Source: Streptomyces piniterrae (GTDB taxonomy: Bacteria > Actinomycetota > Actinomycetes > Streptomycetales > Streptomycetaceae). From it: DNA of 64,000 bases. Location: positions 1-64,000 of the forward strand of contig NZ_SUMB01000001.1 of assembly GCF_005048155.1 (NCBI RefSeq), written 5' to 3'. The position numbers and the translations under genes are program-made. Every line of letters starts with the position of its first letter. Positions within the stretch are counted from its first letter, which is position 1. Positions 36,179-44,488 of this stretch are shown here, one piece after another. The notes under the pieces were generated by a model. The model was given only the letters and a program-made list of their open reading frames with translations, ran no database searches and was not told where the DNA came from.

Positions 36179-38353
36179 TCAATCGCCGATGCCACCCAAC
36201 GCATCGCGCAGGAAATCGCGCTGGATCCGGAGCAGGTTCTCGTTGACCCCGTCGTCGGCCGGCGAATGCGTGGCACCGGGCAGCGGCAGCACGCTGTGCG
36301 GTCGGCCCGCCGCGAGCAGCTCCGCCGAGAAGCGCAGCGTGTGCGCGACCGCCACGTTGTCGTCAGCGAGACCGTGGACCAGCAGCAGCGGGCGGCGCAG
36401 CAGATGGCCGCGGCCGACCAGGGAGGAGCGCGCGTAGTTCTCCGGCCGCTCGTCCGGGTGGCCCAGGAAGCGCTCCTTCCAGTGCGTGTCGTACAGCCGC
36501 TGGTCGGTGGGCGGGGCCCCGGCGACCGCCGCGTGGAAGACGTCGGGACGGTGCAGCACGGCGGCGGCCGCCAGGAACCCGCCGAACGACCAGCCGCGGA
36601 TCGCCACCCGCCCCAGGTCCAGGTCGGGAAAGCGCTCCCCGGCCGCCCGCAGCGCGTCCACCTGGTCCTCCACCACGGGCGTGAGGTGGTCGCCGTGAAC
36701 GGCCTTCTCCCAGGCGGGGCCCCGCCCCGGCGTCCCGCGCCCGTCGACGACGAGCACCGCGAACCCCTGCTCGGCGAACCACTGCGACACACACGTGAAC
36801 CACGTGCGCGCCCGTATGACGAGCTGCATGGCCGGTCCGCCATACGGGTCGAGCAGCACCGGCAGCTTGCCCGCGCCCTCCTTGTGCCACGACGGGAGGA
36901 AGAGCGCCCCGCGCAACTCCCGTTCGCCGAGCGTCAGATGAACGGGCCGCGGGGTCACCGCCGGCTCCTCGGCGACCGAGGCGATGACGCGATGGGGCGC
37001 GCCGTCACCCCACGGCTCGCCGTCCCCGTCGGGCGCACCCCCGTCCGCATCCGGAGCGGCCCGCACCACGCGCACCTCGTTGCCGCGCTCCGTCATGCCC
37101 TCCAGGACAACCGTCCCGCCCCGCGCCACGCCCGTGTACCGGCCGGGCGTGCCACTGAGCCGGCGCAGGCCGTGGCCGGGCTCATGGCGCCACACATGGG
37201 TCTCCGTGGGGTCCTCGCTCGCCGTGAACAGCACCCGCTCGCCCGCCACCCCGAGGACCGCACGCAGTTGCAGCCCCTCCGGTGTGACCCGCCGTCCGCC
37301 GACGGTCAGATGGCGGGTGTCGCCCTCGTCCTCGGGCAGCACCAGGGCGCCGGACGCCGTACGGGCCGGGGTCCCCGGCACGATCTGCACCCAGGCGGGA
37401 TCGGTCCGCTCGTGCAGCACCTCCGTGGCGCCGGTCGCCGGGTCGACCGCGAGTGTGCGCAGAGTGCGCTGGTCGCGGCTCTGTACGGCGATGAGGGGGC
37501 CGTGCGCGTCCCAGCCCGCGGCGACGAGGTACTCGTACGTCCTCCGGTCCCACACCACGTCGACGCGCTCCCCCTCAAGGGAGAGCAGATGCAGGGTGAC
37601 CTCCGCGTTGACGGTGCCCGCCGCCGGATAGCGCATCGCCCGCGGCGGTTTCGTCGGGTCGGCGGGGTCGCCGATGTAACGCTGTTCCACACGGGTGGCG
37701 TCTGCCCTGGCCACCAGGACCTGGCGGCCGTCCGGCGCCCACCAGTAGCCGCGCTGCCGGCCCATCGACTCGGCGGCCGCGTACTCGGCGAGCCCGTAGG
37801 TGATATCCGGTCCCTCCGCGCGGGCCAGCCGGCGGTCGTCGCCGGCCGGATCGACGACGTGGAACGAGCCGCCGGTCACGTAGGCGATCCGCCGGCCGTC
37901 GGGGGACGGCCGGGGATCGACCACCGGGCCGGCCGTCGGAACGGAGAACGGCGCGCCGCCATCCGTACGCACCGCCCACAGGACGCCCGACAGCGCGAAG
38001 GCCACCAGATCGACGGCGTCGTCCGCCGCATAACCCACCACACCCTCGGACCGCTCGCGGGCCCGCTCCCGCCGCAGCCGCTCCTCCTCGGGCACCGCTC
38101 CGGCACCGGCGCTCACCAGGACCGTAGGGTCGGCCAGCAGCCGTTCCCCGCCGGCGCCGTCCTCGCCCTCCGCGCACCCCTCCTCGTACTGCCACAGCCG
38201 TCCTACGGGATCGGTGCCCGACCCCGTACGGACGAAGACGATCCGGCGGCCGTCCGGGGAGACGGTGAAATGCCTCGGCACCCCGAGGGAGAAGCGCCGG
38301 CTGCGGGCGAACTGGCGGGGAAAGTCGGCGGGGTTGGGGGTCTTCCGGTTCAA
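36179..38353 (-). CDS. S9 family peptidase (dipeptidyl peptidase IV/prolyl oligopeptidase type)
   Basis: A 724-aa two-domain serine peptidase: an N-terminal beta-propeller-like region (to about 470) and a C-terminal alpha/beta hydrolase domain. The nucleophile is S589 in GWSFGGF, the acid lies in HGLADDNVA, and the base is H696 in GATHSP. Enzymes of this clan cut short peptides, often after proline. No signal peptide is seen, so it is likely cytosolic. The start is TTG at 38353, 8 nt after GGAGG. The leader carries an intrinsic terminator (38439-38463), hinting at attenuation. Confidence 0.9.
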   Translation of the reverse strand: MNRKTPNPADFPRQFARSRRFSLGVPRHFTVSPDGRRIVFVRTGSGTDPVGRLWQYEEGCAEGEDGAGGERLLADPTVLVSAGAGAVPEEERLRRERARERSEGVVGYAADDAVDLVAFALSGVLWAVRTDGGAPFSVPTAGPVVDPRPSPDGRRIAYVTGGSFHVVDPAGDDRRLARAEGPDITYGLAEYAAAESMGRQRGYWWAPDGRQVLVARADATRVEQRYIGDPADPTKPPRAMRYPAAGTVNAEVTLHLLSLEGERVDVVWDRRTYEYLVAAGWDAHGPLIAVQSRDQRTLRTLAVDPATGATEVLHERTDPAWVQIVPGTPARTASGALVLPEDEGDTRHLTVGGRRVTPEGLQLRAVLGVAGERVLFTASEDPTETHVWRHEPGHGLRRLSGTPGRYTGVARGGTVVLEGMTERGNEVRVVRAAPDADGGAPDGDGEPWGDGAPHRVIASVAEEPAVTPRPVHLTLGERELRGALFLPSWHKEGAGKLPVLLDPYGGPAMQLVIRARTWFTCVSQWFAEQGFAVLVVDGRGTPGRGPAWEKAVHGDHLTPVVEDQVDALRAAGERFPDLDLGRVAIRGWSFGGFLAAAAVLHRPDVFHAAVAGAPPTDQRLYDTHWKERFLGHPDERPENYARSSLVGRGHLLRRPLLLVHGLADDNVAVAHTLRFSAELLAAGRPHSVLPLPGATHSPADDGVNENLLRIQRDFLRDALGGIGD

Positions 38354-38438
38354 GGTGCGTCCTCCAGGTGCTGTCTACGGGTCCGTTGCTCCGCCGCGAC
38401 ACGGTGCGTCGGGTGCTGCCCGCCCGAATGAAGGCAGC

Positions 38439-38463
38439 AAAAAAGCCCGGTACAGGACCGGGC
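38439..38463 (-). terminator. Intrinsic terminator in the S9 peptidase leader
   Basis: On the minus strand GCCCGGT-N5-ACCGGGC is followed by six T. It sits 86 nt upstream of the peptidase start codon and no gene precedes it in that direction, so it would act within the peptidase's own leader. A second hairpin (GCTGCC...GGCAGC, 38415-38438) abuts it. Confidence 0.7.
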
Positions 38464-38507
38464 GAAATGGTGGGAAGGAGAGCGTTGCAGGCACGTAACC
38501 TGTGGGA

Positions 38508-39332
38508 ATGTTGACCGAAGTCATTGCGACGCGCTACGTCACGCCTTTGCGTGAGGGCGGATCGCTCCCGGGAATCGTCGAGGCCGACGATCTCGGTACT
38601 TATATCATGAAGTTCACCGGTGCCGGACAGGGCCGCAAGACGCTGGTCGCCGAGGTCATCTGCGGCCTGCTGGGCCGCCGGCTCGGCCTGCGGGTGCCGG
38701 AACTGGTCCAGATGCAGCTCGACCCCGTGATCGGCCTCAGCGAGCCCGACCAGGAGGTACAGGAACTCCTGAAGGCCAGCGGCGGACTGAACCTGGGCAT
38801 GGACTACCTCCCGGGGTCGCTCGGCTTCGACCCGCTCGCCTTCGAGGTGAGCTCCCGCGAGGCGGGCCGCGTGGTGTGGTTCGACGCGCTGATCAACAAC
38901 GTCGACCGGTCCTGGCGCAACCCCAACGCCCTGGTCTGGCACGGCGAACTGTGGCTGATCGACCACGGCGCCACGATGATCTGGCACCACAACTGGCCGA
39001 CCGCCGAGAAGTCCTCGGCCAAGCCCTACGACGCCTCCGACCATGTCCTCGCCACCTTCGCGCCCGATGTCCCGGCGGCCGCCGCCGAGTTCGCGCCGCA
39101 GATCACCGAGGACATGCTGACCGGGATCGCGGCCGAAGTGCCCGACGAGTGGCTGGTCGACGAGCCCGGCTTCGACTCCCCGGACGCGCTGCGCCGGGCG
39201 TATGTGACCACGCTGCTGGCCCGTGCCGGGATGATCAGCGACCACATCACCCTCGGGGAGCCCAGCAAGGACAAGCCTTCCCAGGCGCCGGGCTGGCTGG
39301 CGGGCAAGCCGCCGCGGAGGGCAGTGAAGTGA
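38508..39332 (+). CDS. HipA family kinase-like protein
   Basis: A 274-aa protein of the HipA/CtkA-like kinase group, with GTYIMKFTGAGQGRKTLVAE (phosphate loop and lysine), a catalytic-loop type WFDALINNVDRSWRNPNALV and the metal motif LWLIDHGATMIW. It has no helix-turn-helix antitoxin partner next to it. Instead it overlaps a DUF3037 gene by 4 nt, a pairing I recall in actinobacteria and other bacteria. The ATG at 38508 is 6 nt after TAACCT, which may be a -10 box for a leaderless message; a GTG two codons earlier is also in frame. Substrate unknown. Confidence 0.84.
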   Translation: MLTEVIATRYVTPLREGGSLPGIVEADDLGTYIMKFTGAGQGRKTLVAEVICGLLGRRLGLRVPELVQMQLDPVIGLSEPDQEVQELLKASGGLNLGMDYLPGSLGFDPLAFEVSSREAGRVVWFDALINNVDRSWRNPNALVWHGELWLIDHGATMIWHHNWPTAEKSSAKPYDASDHVLATFAPDVPAAAAEFAPQITEDMLTGIAAEVPDEWLVDEPGFDSPDALRRAYVTTLLARAGMISDHITLGEPSKDKPSQAPGWLAGKPPRRAVK

Positions 39333-39724
39333 CTGGTCTGCACAACGGGCGCGACGTTTTCGAGTACGCCCTGCTGAAGGTCGTCCCGCGTGTCGAGCGC
39401 GGCGAGATGATCAATGCCGGGGTGGTCGTGTACTGCCGCGCCCAGCGCTTCGTCGAGGCCCGGACGCATCTGGACGAGGCCCGGCTGCTGGCCCTGGACC
39501 CGTCGGCCGATGTGGACGGTGTACGGGCCGCGCTCGGCGCCGTCGAGGGCGTCTGCCATGGCGGTGAAGCGGCCGGACAGGCGGCGGGGGACGATGCGGG
39601 GCGCCGCTTCCGCTGGCTGATCGCGCCGCGCAGCACGATCGTCCAGCCGGGTCCGGTGCACACCGGCCTGACCGCCGATCCCTCCGGCGAGGCGGAGCGG
39701 CTGCTGGAGCTGCTGGTGCGCTGA
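39329..39724 (+). CDS. DUF3037 family protein
   Basis: A 131-aa protein of the DUF3037 family: FEYALLKVVPRVERGEMINA with GVVVYCRAQRF at the N-terminus, an FRWLIAPRSTIVQPGPVHTG segment and a short C-terminal helix ending in LLELLVR. Function is unknown. The GTG at 39329 is embedded in the stop codon of the HipA-like gene and preceded by GGAGGG, so the two are translationally coupled and probably act together. Confidence 0.84.
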   Translation: MTGLHNGRDVFEYALLKVVPRVERGEMINAGVVVYCRAQRFVEARTHLDEARLLALDPSADVDGVRAALGAVEGVCHGGEAAGQAAGDDAGRRFRWLIAPRSTIVQPGPVHTGLTADPSGEAERLLELLVR

Positions 39725-39826
39725 GCCGGACGTGGGCGACGCCGCGGGGCCGGGACGGGGGGGCCGGATCGCGCCATGTCACGGGCGCCGCCGCCGGTGA
39801 GGTCGGCGACGGCGCGGTGGTGGGCG

Positions 39827-39855
39827 TTGACAGCAGGTGGCCGGGCTTCTAGCGT
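39827..39855 (+). promoter_or_regulatory. Consensus promoter of the SDR operon
   Basis: TTGACA (39827-39832), a 17-nt spacer and TAGCGT (39850-39855) match the housekeeping consensus. Start of transcription near 39862 would give a leader of about 85 nt. Confidence 0.75.
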
Positions 39856-39946
39856 CAGCCCTGCTGAAGCTACTAAGCGGTTGCTCACCTCGGGATCGGT
39901 GGGCGAAGGACCGCTTGTCGAGGTTTCGAGGGTGAGGAGAACCCGC

Positions 39947-40708
39947 ATGTCCACCACCGAGCAGCGCGTCGCCATCGTGACGGGCGCGGCCCGCGGCATC
40001 GGCGCGGCCACCGCCGTACGCCTGGCCGCCGAGGGCCGCGCCGTCGCCGTACTCGACCTCGACGAGGCGGCCTGCAAGGACACCGTCGAGAAGATCACCG
40101 CGGCCGGCGGCAAGGCCATCGCGGTCGGCTGCGACGTCTCCGACGCGGAGCAGGTGGAGGCGGCGGTGGCGCGGGTCGCGGCCGAGCTCGGCGCGCCGAC
40201 CGTGCTGGTCAACAACGCGGGCGTGCTCCGTGACAACCTGCTCTTCAAGATGAGCGAAACCGACTGGGACACCGTCATGAACGTGCATCTGCGTGGCGCG
40301 TTCCTGATGTCGCGGGCCTGTCAGAAGCACATGGTGGACGCCCAGTTCGGGCGGATCGTCAACCTCTCCTCCAGCTCGGCGCTCGGCAACCGGGGCCAGG
40401 TCAACTACTCGGCCGCCAAGGCCGGTCTGCAGGGCTTCACCAAGACGCTCGCCATCGAGCTCGGCAAGTTCGGCGTCACCGCCAACGCCGTCGCCCCCGG
40501 GTTCATCGTCACCGACATGACCGCGTCCACCGCCGAGCGTGTCGGCATGGGCTTCGAGGACTTCCAGGCCGCGGCCGCCACCCAGATCCCGGTGCAGCGG
40601 GTCGGCCGCCCCGAGGACATCGCCAACGCCATCGCCTTCTTCACCGGCGAGGCGGCCGGCTTCGTCTCCGGCCAGGTCATGTACGTCGCCGGCGGCCCGC
40701 TCAACTGA
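39947..40708 (+). CDS. SDR family oxidoreductase, 3-oxoacyl-ACP reductase-like
   Basis: A 253-aa short-chain dehydrogenase/reductase. It has TGAARGIG for the dinucleotide, NNAG (about 89-92), the catalytic serine cluster near S141 and YxxxK (Y154, K158). Similarity is to FabG-type ketoreductases; D37 after the second strand favours NAD(H). Substrate is uncertain: fatty acid synthesis is possible, but a free-standing pair of SDRs often serves other acyl or alcohol substrates. ATG at 39947 has GAGGAGA. A second SDR follows 29 nt downstream in the same operon. Confidence 0.88.
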   Translation: MSTTEQRVAIVTGAARGIGAATAVRLAAEGRAVAVLDLDEAACKDTVEKITAAGGKAIAVGCDVSDAEQVEAAVARVAAELGAPTVLVNNAGVLRDNLLFKMSETDWDTVMNVHLRGAFLMSRACQKHMVDAQFGRIVNLSSSSALGNRGQVNYSAAKAGLQGFTKTLAIELGKFGVTANAVAPGFIVTDMTASTAERVGMGFEDFQAAAATQIPVQRVGRPEDIANAIAFFTGEAAGFVSGQVMYVAGGPLN

Positions 40709-40737
40709 CCGCCCGACCGACTTCAGGAGTACAGGAC

Positions 40738-41508
40738 ATGACCGAGCAGGACAGCGCTCTTCCCGAGCTCTCCGGCAAGGTGGCGCTGGTCACCGGCGCC
40801 AGTCGCGGCATCGGCCACGGCATCGCCCAGGCCCTGGTCGCCCGCGGCGACCGGGTCGTCATCACCGGACGCAACGAGGACGCCCTCAAGGAGGCCGTCG
40901 ACAAGCTCGGCGCCGACCGGGTGATCGGGGTGGCCGGCAAGGCGCATGACGAGGCACATCAGGCCGTCGCCGTCGAGCGCGCGATGGAGACCTTCGGCCG
41001 GGTCGACTACCTCGTCAACAACGCCGGTACGAACCCGGTGTTCGGTCCCATCGCCGACCTCGACCTCAATGTGGCACGCAAGGTGTTCGAGACCAACGTG
41101 ATCTCGGCGCTGGGCTTCGCGCAGCGCACCTGGCACGCGTGGCAGAAGGAGAACGGCGGGGCGATCGTCAATATCGCGTCCATCGCCGGTATCAGCGCCT
41201 CGCCGTTCATCGGGGCGTACGGCATGAGCAAGGCCGCGATGGTGAACCTGACGCTGCAGCTCGCCCACGAGTACGCGCCTCTGGTGCGGGTCAACTCGAT
41301 CGCGCCGGCCGTGGTGAAGACCAAGTTCGCCGCCGCGCTGTACGAGAACCGCGAGGAGGAGGCGGCGGCCGGCTACCCCATGGCGCGGCTCGGCGTCCCG
41401 GAGGACATCGGCGGGGCCGCGGCCTTCCTGCTGTCCGACGCCGCGGGCTGGATCACGGGCCAGAACCTGGTCGTGGACGGCGGGCTGTTCCTCAACGCCG
41501 GGGTGTGA
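40738..41508 (+). CDS. SDR family oxidoreductase
   Basis: A 256-aa short-chain dehydrogenase with TGASRGIGHG (19-28), NNAG (94-97), S148, and YxxxK (Y161, K165). TGRNEDA after the second strand favours NADP(H). It is only moderately similar to the upstream SDR, so the two are not recent duplicates. ATG at 40738 has AGGAG upstream. The operon ends in the strong hairpin at 41614-41640. Confidence 0.88.
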   Translation: MTEQDSALPELSGKVALVTGASRGIGHGIAQALVARGDRVVITGRNEDALKEAVDKLGADRVIGVAGKAHDEAHQAVAVERAMETFGRVDYLVNNAGTNPVFGPIADLDLNVARKVFETNVISALGFAQRTWHAWQKENGGAIVNIASIAGISASPFIGAYGMSKAAMVNLTLQLAHEYAPLVRVNSIAPAVVKTKFAAALYENREEEAAAGYPMARLGVPEDIGGAAAFLLSDAAGWITGQNLVVDGGLFLNAGV

Positions 41509-41613
41509 GGACGGGCCACCTGGGGCGGGCGGCTACGGGGGTCGTCTGAGGGGCGCCACAGGTGGCCGTCCACGGGTGCGCGTCTGGCGACGCGCACCTG
41601 CCCGCACTACACC

Positions 41614-41640
41614 CGCCCACCCCCCGAAGGGGGGTGGGCG
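41614..41640. terminator. 12-bp stem hairpin after the SDR operon
   Basis: cgcccacccccc and ggggggtgggcg pair perfectly across a 3-nt loop. On the plus strand it is followed by an A-rich tract, not T. It is probably a terminator for the SDR operon. Confidence 0.65.
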
Positions 41641-41711
41641 GCGGGGAAAAACAAAAAGGGTGCGCGGTGGGCGGCGGGGAAAGCCGAAGAAGGTCCGGGG
41701 TGGGCGGCGGG
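41632..41711. repeat. G-rich repeats in the SDR/AKR intergenic region
   Basis: ggtgggcggcgggg occurs three times (about 41633, 41667 and 41699; spacing about 33 nt) with A-rich or gaaga segments between. The rest of the 41509-41821 gap holds the hairpin and the MerR-type promoter; no gene is seen. Confidence 0.55.
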
Positions 41712-41723
41712 CCTTTAGGAGCC

Positions 41724-41754
41724 TTGCCTTGGCGTGCACTCCAAGAGGCAGAGT
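41724..41754 (+). promoter_or_regulatory. MerR-type promoter of the aldo/keto reductase gene
   Basis: TTGCCT (41724-41729) and CAGAGT (41749-41754) are separated by 19 nt. The spacer holds CTTGGcGTGCACTCCAAG (41728-41745), an 18-bp palindrome with one mismatch, typical of MerR operators. No merR gene is adjacent. Confidence 0.6.
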
Positions 41755-41756
41755 CC

Positions 41757-41787
41757 GTGGTGCCGGTCCCTATGGGGCCGGCACCAC
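41757..41787 (+). promoter_or_regulatory. 10-bp perfect inverted repeat in the AKR leader
   Basis: gtggtgccgg (41757-41766) and ccggcaccac (41778-41787) are exact complements around an 11-nt loop, within the predicted 5' leader and 35 nt before the start codon. It could act as an RNA hairpin or a second operator. Confidence 0.5.
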
Positions 41788-41821
41788 ACTCATCAGCGGA
41801 CCTCTCTGGGGGAGACACGCC

Positions 41822-42787
41822 ATGCACTACCGCACCCTCGGCGGCGATCAGGGGCCCCTGGTCAGCGCCGTCTGCCTGGGGGCGCTGCCGTTCGGCACCA
41901 CCGTCGACGAGCCGACCGCCTTCGCCATCCTGGACCGGTTCGCCGAGGCGGGTGGCACGTTCGTCGACACCGCGAACAACTACGCCTTCTGGGTGCCCGG
42001 CGCCACCGGGGACGAGAGCGAGCTGCTGCTCGGCCGCTGGCTGCGCAGCCGGCGTGCGGCCGGCCGTACGGTCGTGGCGACCAAGGTCGGCGCCCGGCCC
42101 GACCGGGCCCGCGGTCCCCGGTGGCCCGGCAACGCGGAGGGGCTGGGCGGCCCTGCCATCCACGCCGGCATCGACGGCAGCCTGCGCCGTCTGGGCACCG
42201 ACCGGGTGGATGTCTATTACGCGCACGTCGAGGACCGCGGCGTGCCTCTGGAGGAGACCGTCCAGACGCTGGCCGGACTCGTCCGCGGCGGCCGGGTCGG
42301 CGCCCTCGGGGTCAGTAACCATCCGACCTGGCGCCTCGCGGAGGCCCGGCACCTCGCCGCCGGCCGCGGACTGCCCGGCTTCCGGGCCGTACAGCAGCGC
42401 CACACCTACCTGCGGCCGCGCCACGGCCCGCCGTGCGGCCTTCAGCGCGAGACCGACGACGAGCTTCTCGACTACGCGGCGGCGCATCCGGATCTCACGC
42501 TGCTCGGCTATTCGACGCTGATGGACGGTGCCTATACCCGCGAGGACAAGCCGCTGCCGGAGCGGTACGACCACCCGGGGTCGGTGGCGCGGCTGCGGGT
42601 GCTGGCGGAGGTCGCCGCGGAGTGCGGGGCCACCCGGAATCAGGTGGTCCTGTCGTGGCTGATGGGTGGCCCGGTGCCAGTGATTCCGGTGATCGGTGTG
42701 AGTTCGGTGGGGCAGCTGGATGAGTGCCTGGCGGCGCTGGACGTCGACCTGGATCCGTATCAGCGCGCCCGGCTCGACACCGCCTGA
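41822..42787 (+). CDS. Aldo/keto reductase
   Basis: A 321-aa NADP(H)-dependent TIM-barrel oxidoreductase. The catalytic tetrad is D49, Y54, K88 and H135. C-terminal segments include VLSWLMGGPVPVIPVIGVSS for the cofactor phosphate. Substrate is unknown. ATG at 41822 follows GGGGGAGA. The promoter at 41724-41754 suggests induction by a MerR protein, consistent with a detoxifying role for reactive aldehydes or electrophiles (inference). Confidence 0.9.
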   Translation: MHYRTLGGDQGPLVSAVCLGALPFGTTVDEPTAFAILDRFAEAGGTFVDTANNYAFWVPGATGDESELLLGRWLRSRRAAGRTVVATKVGARPDRARGPRWPGNAEGLGGPAIHAGIDGSLRRLGTDRVDVYYAHVEDRGVPLEETVQTLAGLVRGGRVGALGVSNHPTWRLAEARHLAAGRGLPGFRAVQQRHTYLRPRHGPPCGLQRETDDELLDYAAAHPDLTLLGYSTLMDGAYTREDKPLPERYDHPGSVARLRVLAEVAAECGATRNQVVLSWLMGGPVPVIPVIGVSSVGQLDECLAALDVDLDPYQRARLDTA

Positions 42788-42901
42788 GACATGTCGGACC
42801 TCGGTGCCGGCCGGCGGATCCGGCCCGTGGACGGCGTTGTCAGTGGTCGCCGGTAAGTTCTGTGAGTGAGAACGCAACGCACACCGGAGGTTGTTGACGT
42901 G

Positions 42902-43579
42902 GTGACCGACATGCTGCCCGATTCCTGGCGCGGGGTCCTCGGCGAGGAGTTGGAGAAGCCCTATTTCAAGGAGCTCACCGACTTCGTCGAGCAGGAGCGG
43001 GCCCAGGGGCCGGTCTACCCGCCCCGTGCGGAGGTCTTCGCGGCTCTGGAGGCGACGCCGTACGACCAGGTGAAGGTGCTGGTCCTCGGCCAGGACCCGT
43101 ATCACGGCGCTGGGCAGGGGCACGGCCTGTGCTTCTCCGTGCAGCCCGGCGTCAAGACGCCGCCTTCGCTGCGGAACATCTACAAGGAGATGAAGGAGGA
43201 GCTGGGCCACCCGATTCCGGACAACGGCTATCTGATGCCCTGGGCCCGGCAAGGCGTGCTGCTGCTGAACGCCGTTCTCACGGTCCGCGAGGGCGAGGCC
43301 AACTCGCACAAGGGCAAGGGGTGGGAGAAGGTCACCGACGCGGTGATCCGCGCCGTGGCCGCCCGGCCCGACCCGGCCGTCTTCGTGCTCTGGGGGAATT
43401 ACGCCAAGAAGAAGCTGCCGCTGATCGACGAGGCGCGGCATGCCGTGGTGCAGGGTGCGCACCCCTCGCCGCTGTCCGCGAAGAAGTTCTTCGGTTCCCG
43501 CCCGTTCACCCAGATCAACGCCGCGATCGCGGCGCAGGGCCACGCCCCGATCGACTGGCGCATCCCCGACCTGGGCTGA
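42902..43579 (+). CDS. ung: Uracil-DNA glycosylase
   Basis: A 225-aa family 1 uracil-DNA glycosylase that removes uracil from DNA. The water-activating motif GQDPYHG has D65, and the minor-groove loop GAHPSPLSAKKFFG has H187. Length and sequence match Streptomyces Ung1. Adjacent GTG codons at 42899 and 42902 compete for the start; GGAGG at 42886-42890 suits 42899 slightly better, while the family N-terminus suits 42902. Confidence 0.95.
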   Translation: MTDMLPDSWRGVLGEELEKPYFKELTDFVEQERAQGPVYPPRAEVFAALEATPYDQVKVLVLGQDPYHGAGQGHGLCFSVQPGVKTPPSLRNIYKEMKEELGHPIPDNGYLMPWARQGVLLLNAVLTVREGEANSHKGKGWEKVTDAVIRAVAARPDPAVFVLWGNYAKKKLPLIDEARHAVVQGAHPSPLSAKKFFGSRPFTQINAAIAAQGHAPIDWRIPDLG

Positions 43580-43711
43580 GCCCGCACCCCGGGCGCGTCG
43601 CGCACACCGCGCGGAGCCTTCCCCTGGCGGTTAGCGTCGGGGGAAGGGCCGGGTCGTGCGGATGCCGCCGGGCCGGAACGGGCGGCGGCGAGCGAACGCG
43701 GGGAGTGCACG

Positions 43712-44305
43712 GTGGCGGAGAAGCGGCCAGAGGAGCGGCGGGAGAAGCCGCAGAGCGACCTGCAGCCGGACCGGCACCAGCAGGGAGCGGCGGTCGAGGA
43801 CAGCGTGCTGACCCGCATCGGCCAGGCGATCATGCTGCATCGCGCCGGCGACCGGGAGGAGGCGCGCAACCGTCTGACGGAGCTGTGGGACGAGATCGGG
43901 CCGCACGGCGACGCCTTCCACCGCTGCACCCTCGCCCACTACATGGCCGACACCCAGGACGACCCCAAGGACGAGCTCGACTGGGATCTCAAGGCGCTGG
44001 CCGCGGCCGAGGGCTATGTCACCGAGCGTGCCGCGGACACCGGCGCCGCCCTGGGAGCGACGAGCGTCGCCGATGGCCCAGGGCCGCGACACCCCCTCAT
44101 CGCGTTGCGGGCGTTCTTCCCTTCGCTCCATCTCAGCCTCGCGACCGACTACGCCGGGCTCGACCGGCTCGCCGACGCACGTGCCCAGCTGCTGCGGGCC
44201 CGCGCGTCGGCCAACGCCCTCGCCGACGGCGAATACCGCCAAGGGCTCAGAGAGGCGATCGAGCGCCTGGAGTCGCGGATCGACGGGGAGGCGGGGCGTT
44301 CGTAG
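43712..44305 (+). CDS. Tetratricopeptide-like protein
   Basis: A 197-aa soluble helical protein. The first 30 residues are charged and Gln-rich. Helix pairs follow, such as LTRIGQAIMLHRAGDREEAR, HRCTLAHYMADTQDDPKDEL and LATDYAGLDRLADARAQLLR, consistent with degenerate tetratricopeptide repeats, which mediate protein contacts. Partner unknown. GTG at 43712 with GGGGAG upstream. Confidence 0.8.
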   Translation: MAEKRPEERREKPQSDLQPDRHQQGAAVEDSVLTRIGQAIMLHRAGDREEARNRLTELWDEIGPHGDAFHRCTLAHYMADTQDDPKDELDWDLKALAAAEGYVTERAADTGAALGATSVADGPGPRHPLIALRAFFPSLHLSLATDYAGLDRLADARAQLLRARASANALADGEYRQGLREAIERLESRIDGEAGRS

Positions 44306-44488
44306 TAGGTCGTGGGTGTGCCTCGCCGGCGCGCTGTCGGCTCTGTCGTCACATGCCCACAGCACCGCGCTACGGGCACGCACCCGTGGCGTGCATCTGC
44401 ACCCACGGCACCCACGGCACCGGCGCCACGCGGATCCGGGCCGCGTGCCCCGCACCCACAGCGCCCGCACCCCGCACCCCGTGGCGCG

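Noticed and set aside
35954..38431. 825-codon plus-strand open frame opposite the S9 peptidase
   Set aside because: The peptidase on the minus strand has an intact catalytic triad and Shine-Dalgarno; the opposite frame is Arg/His/Pro-rich without domains.
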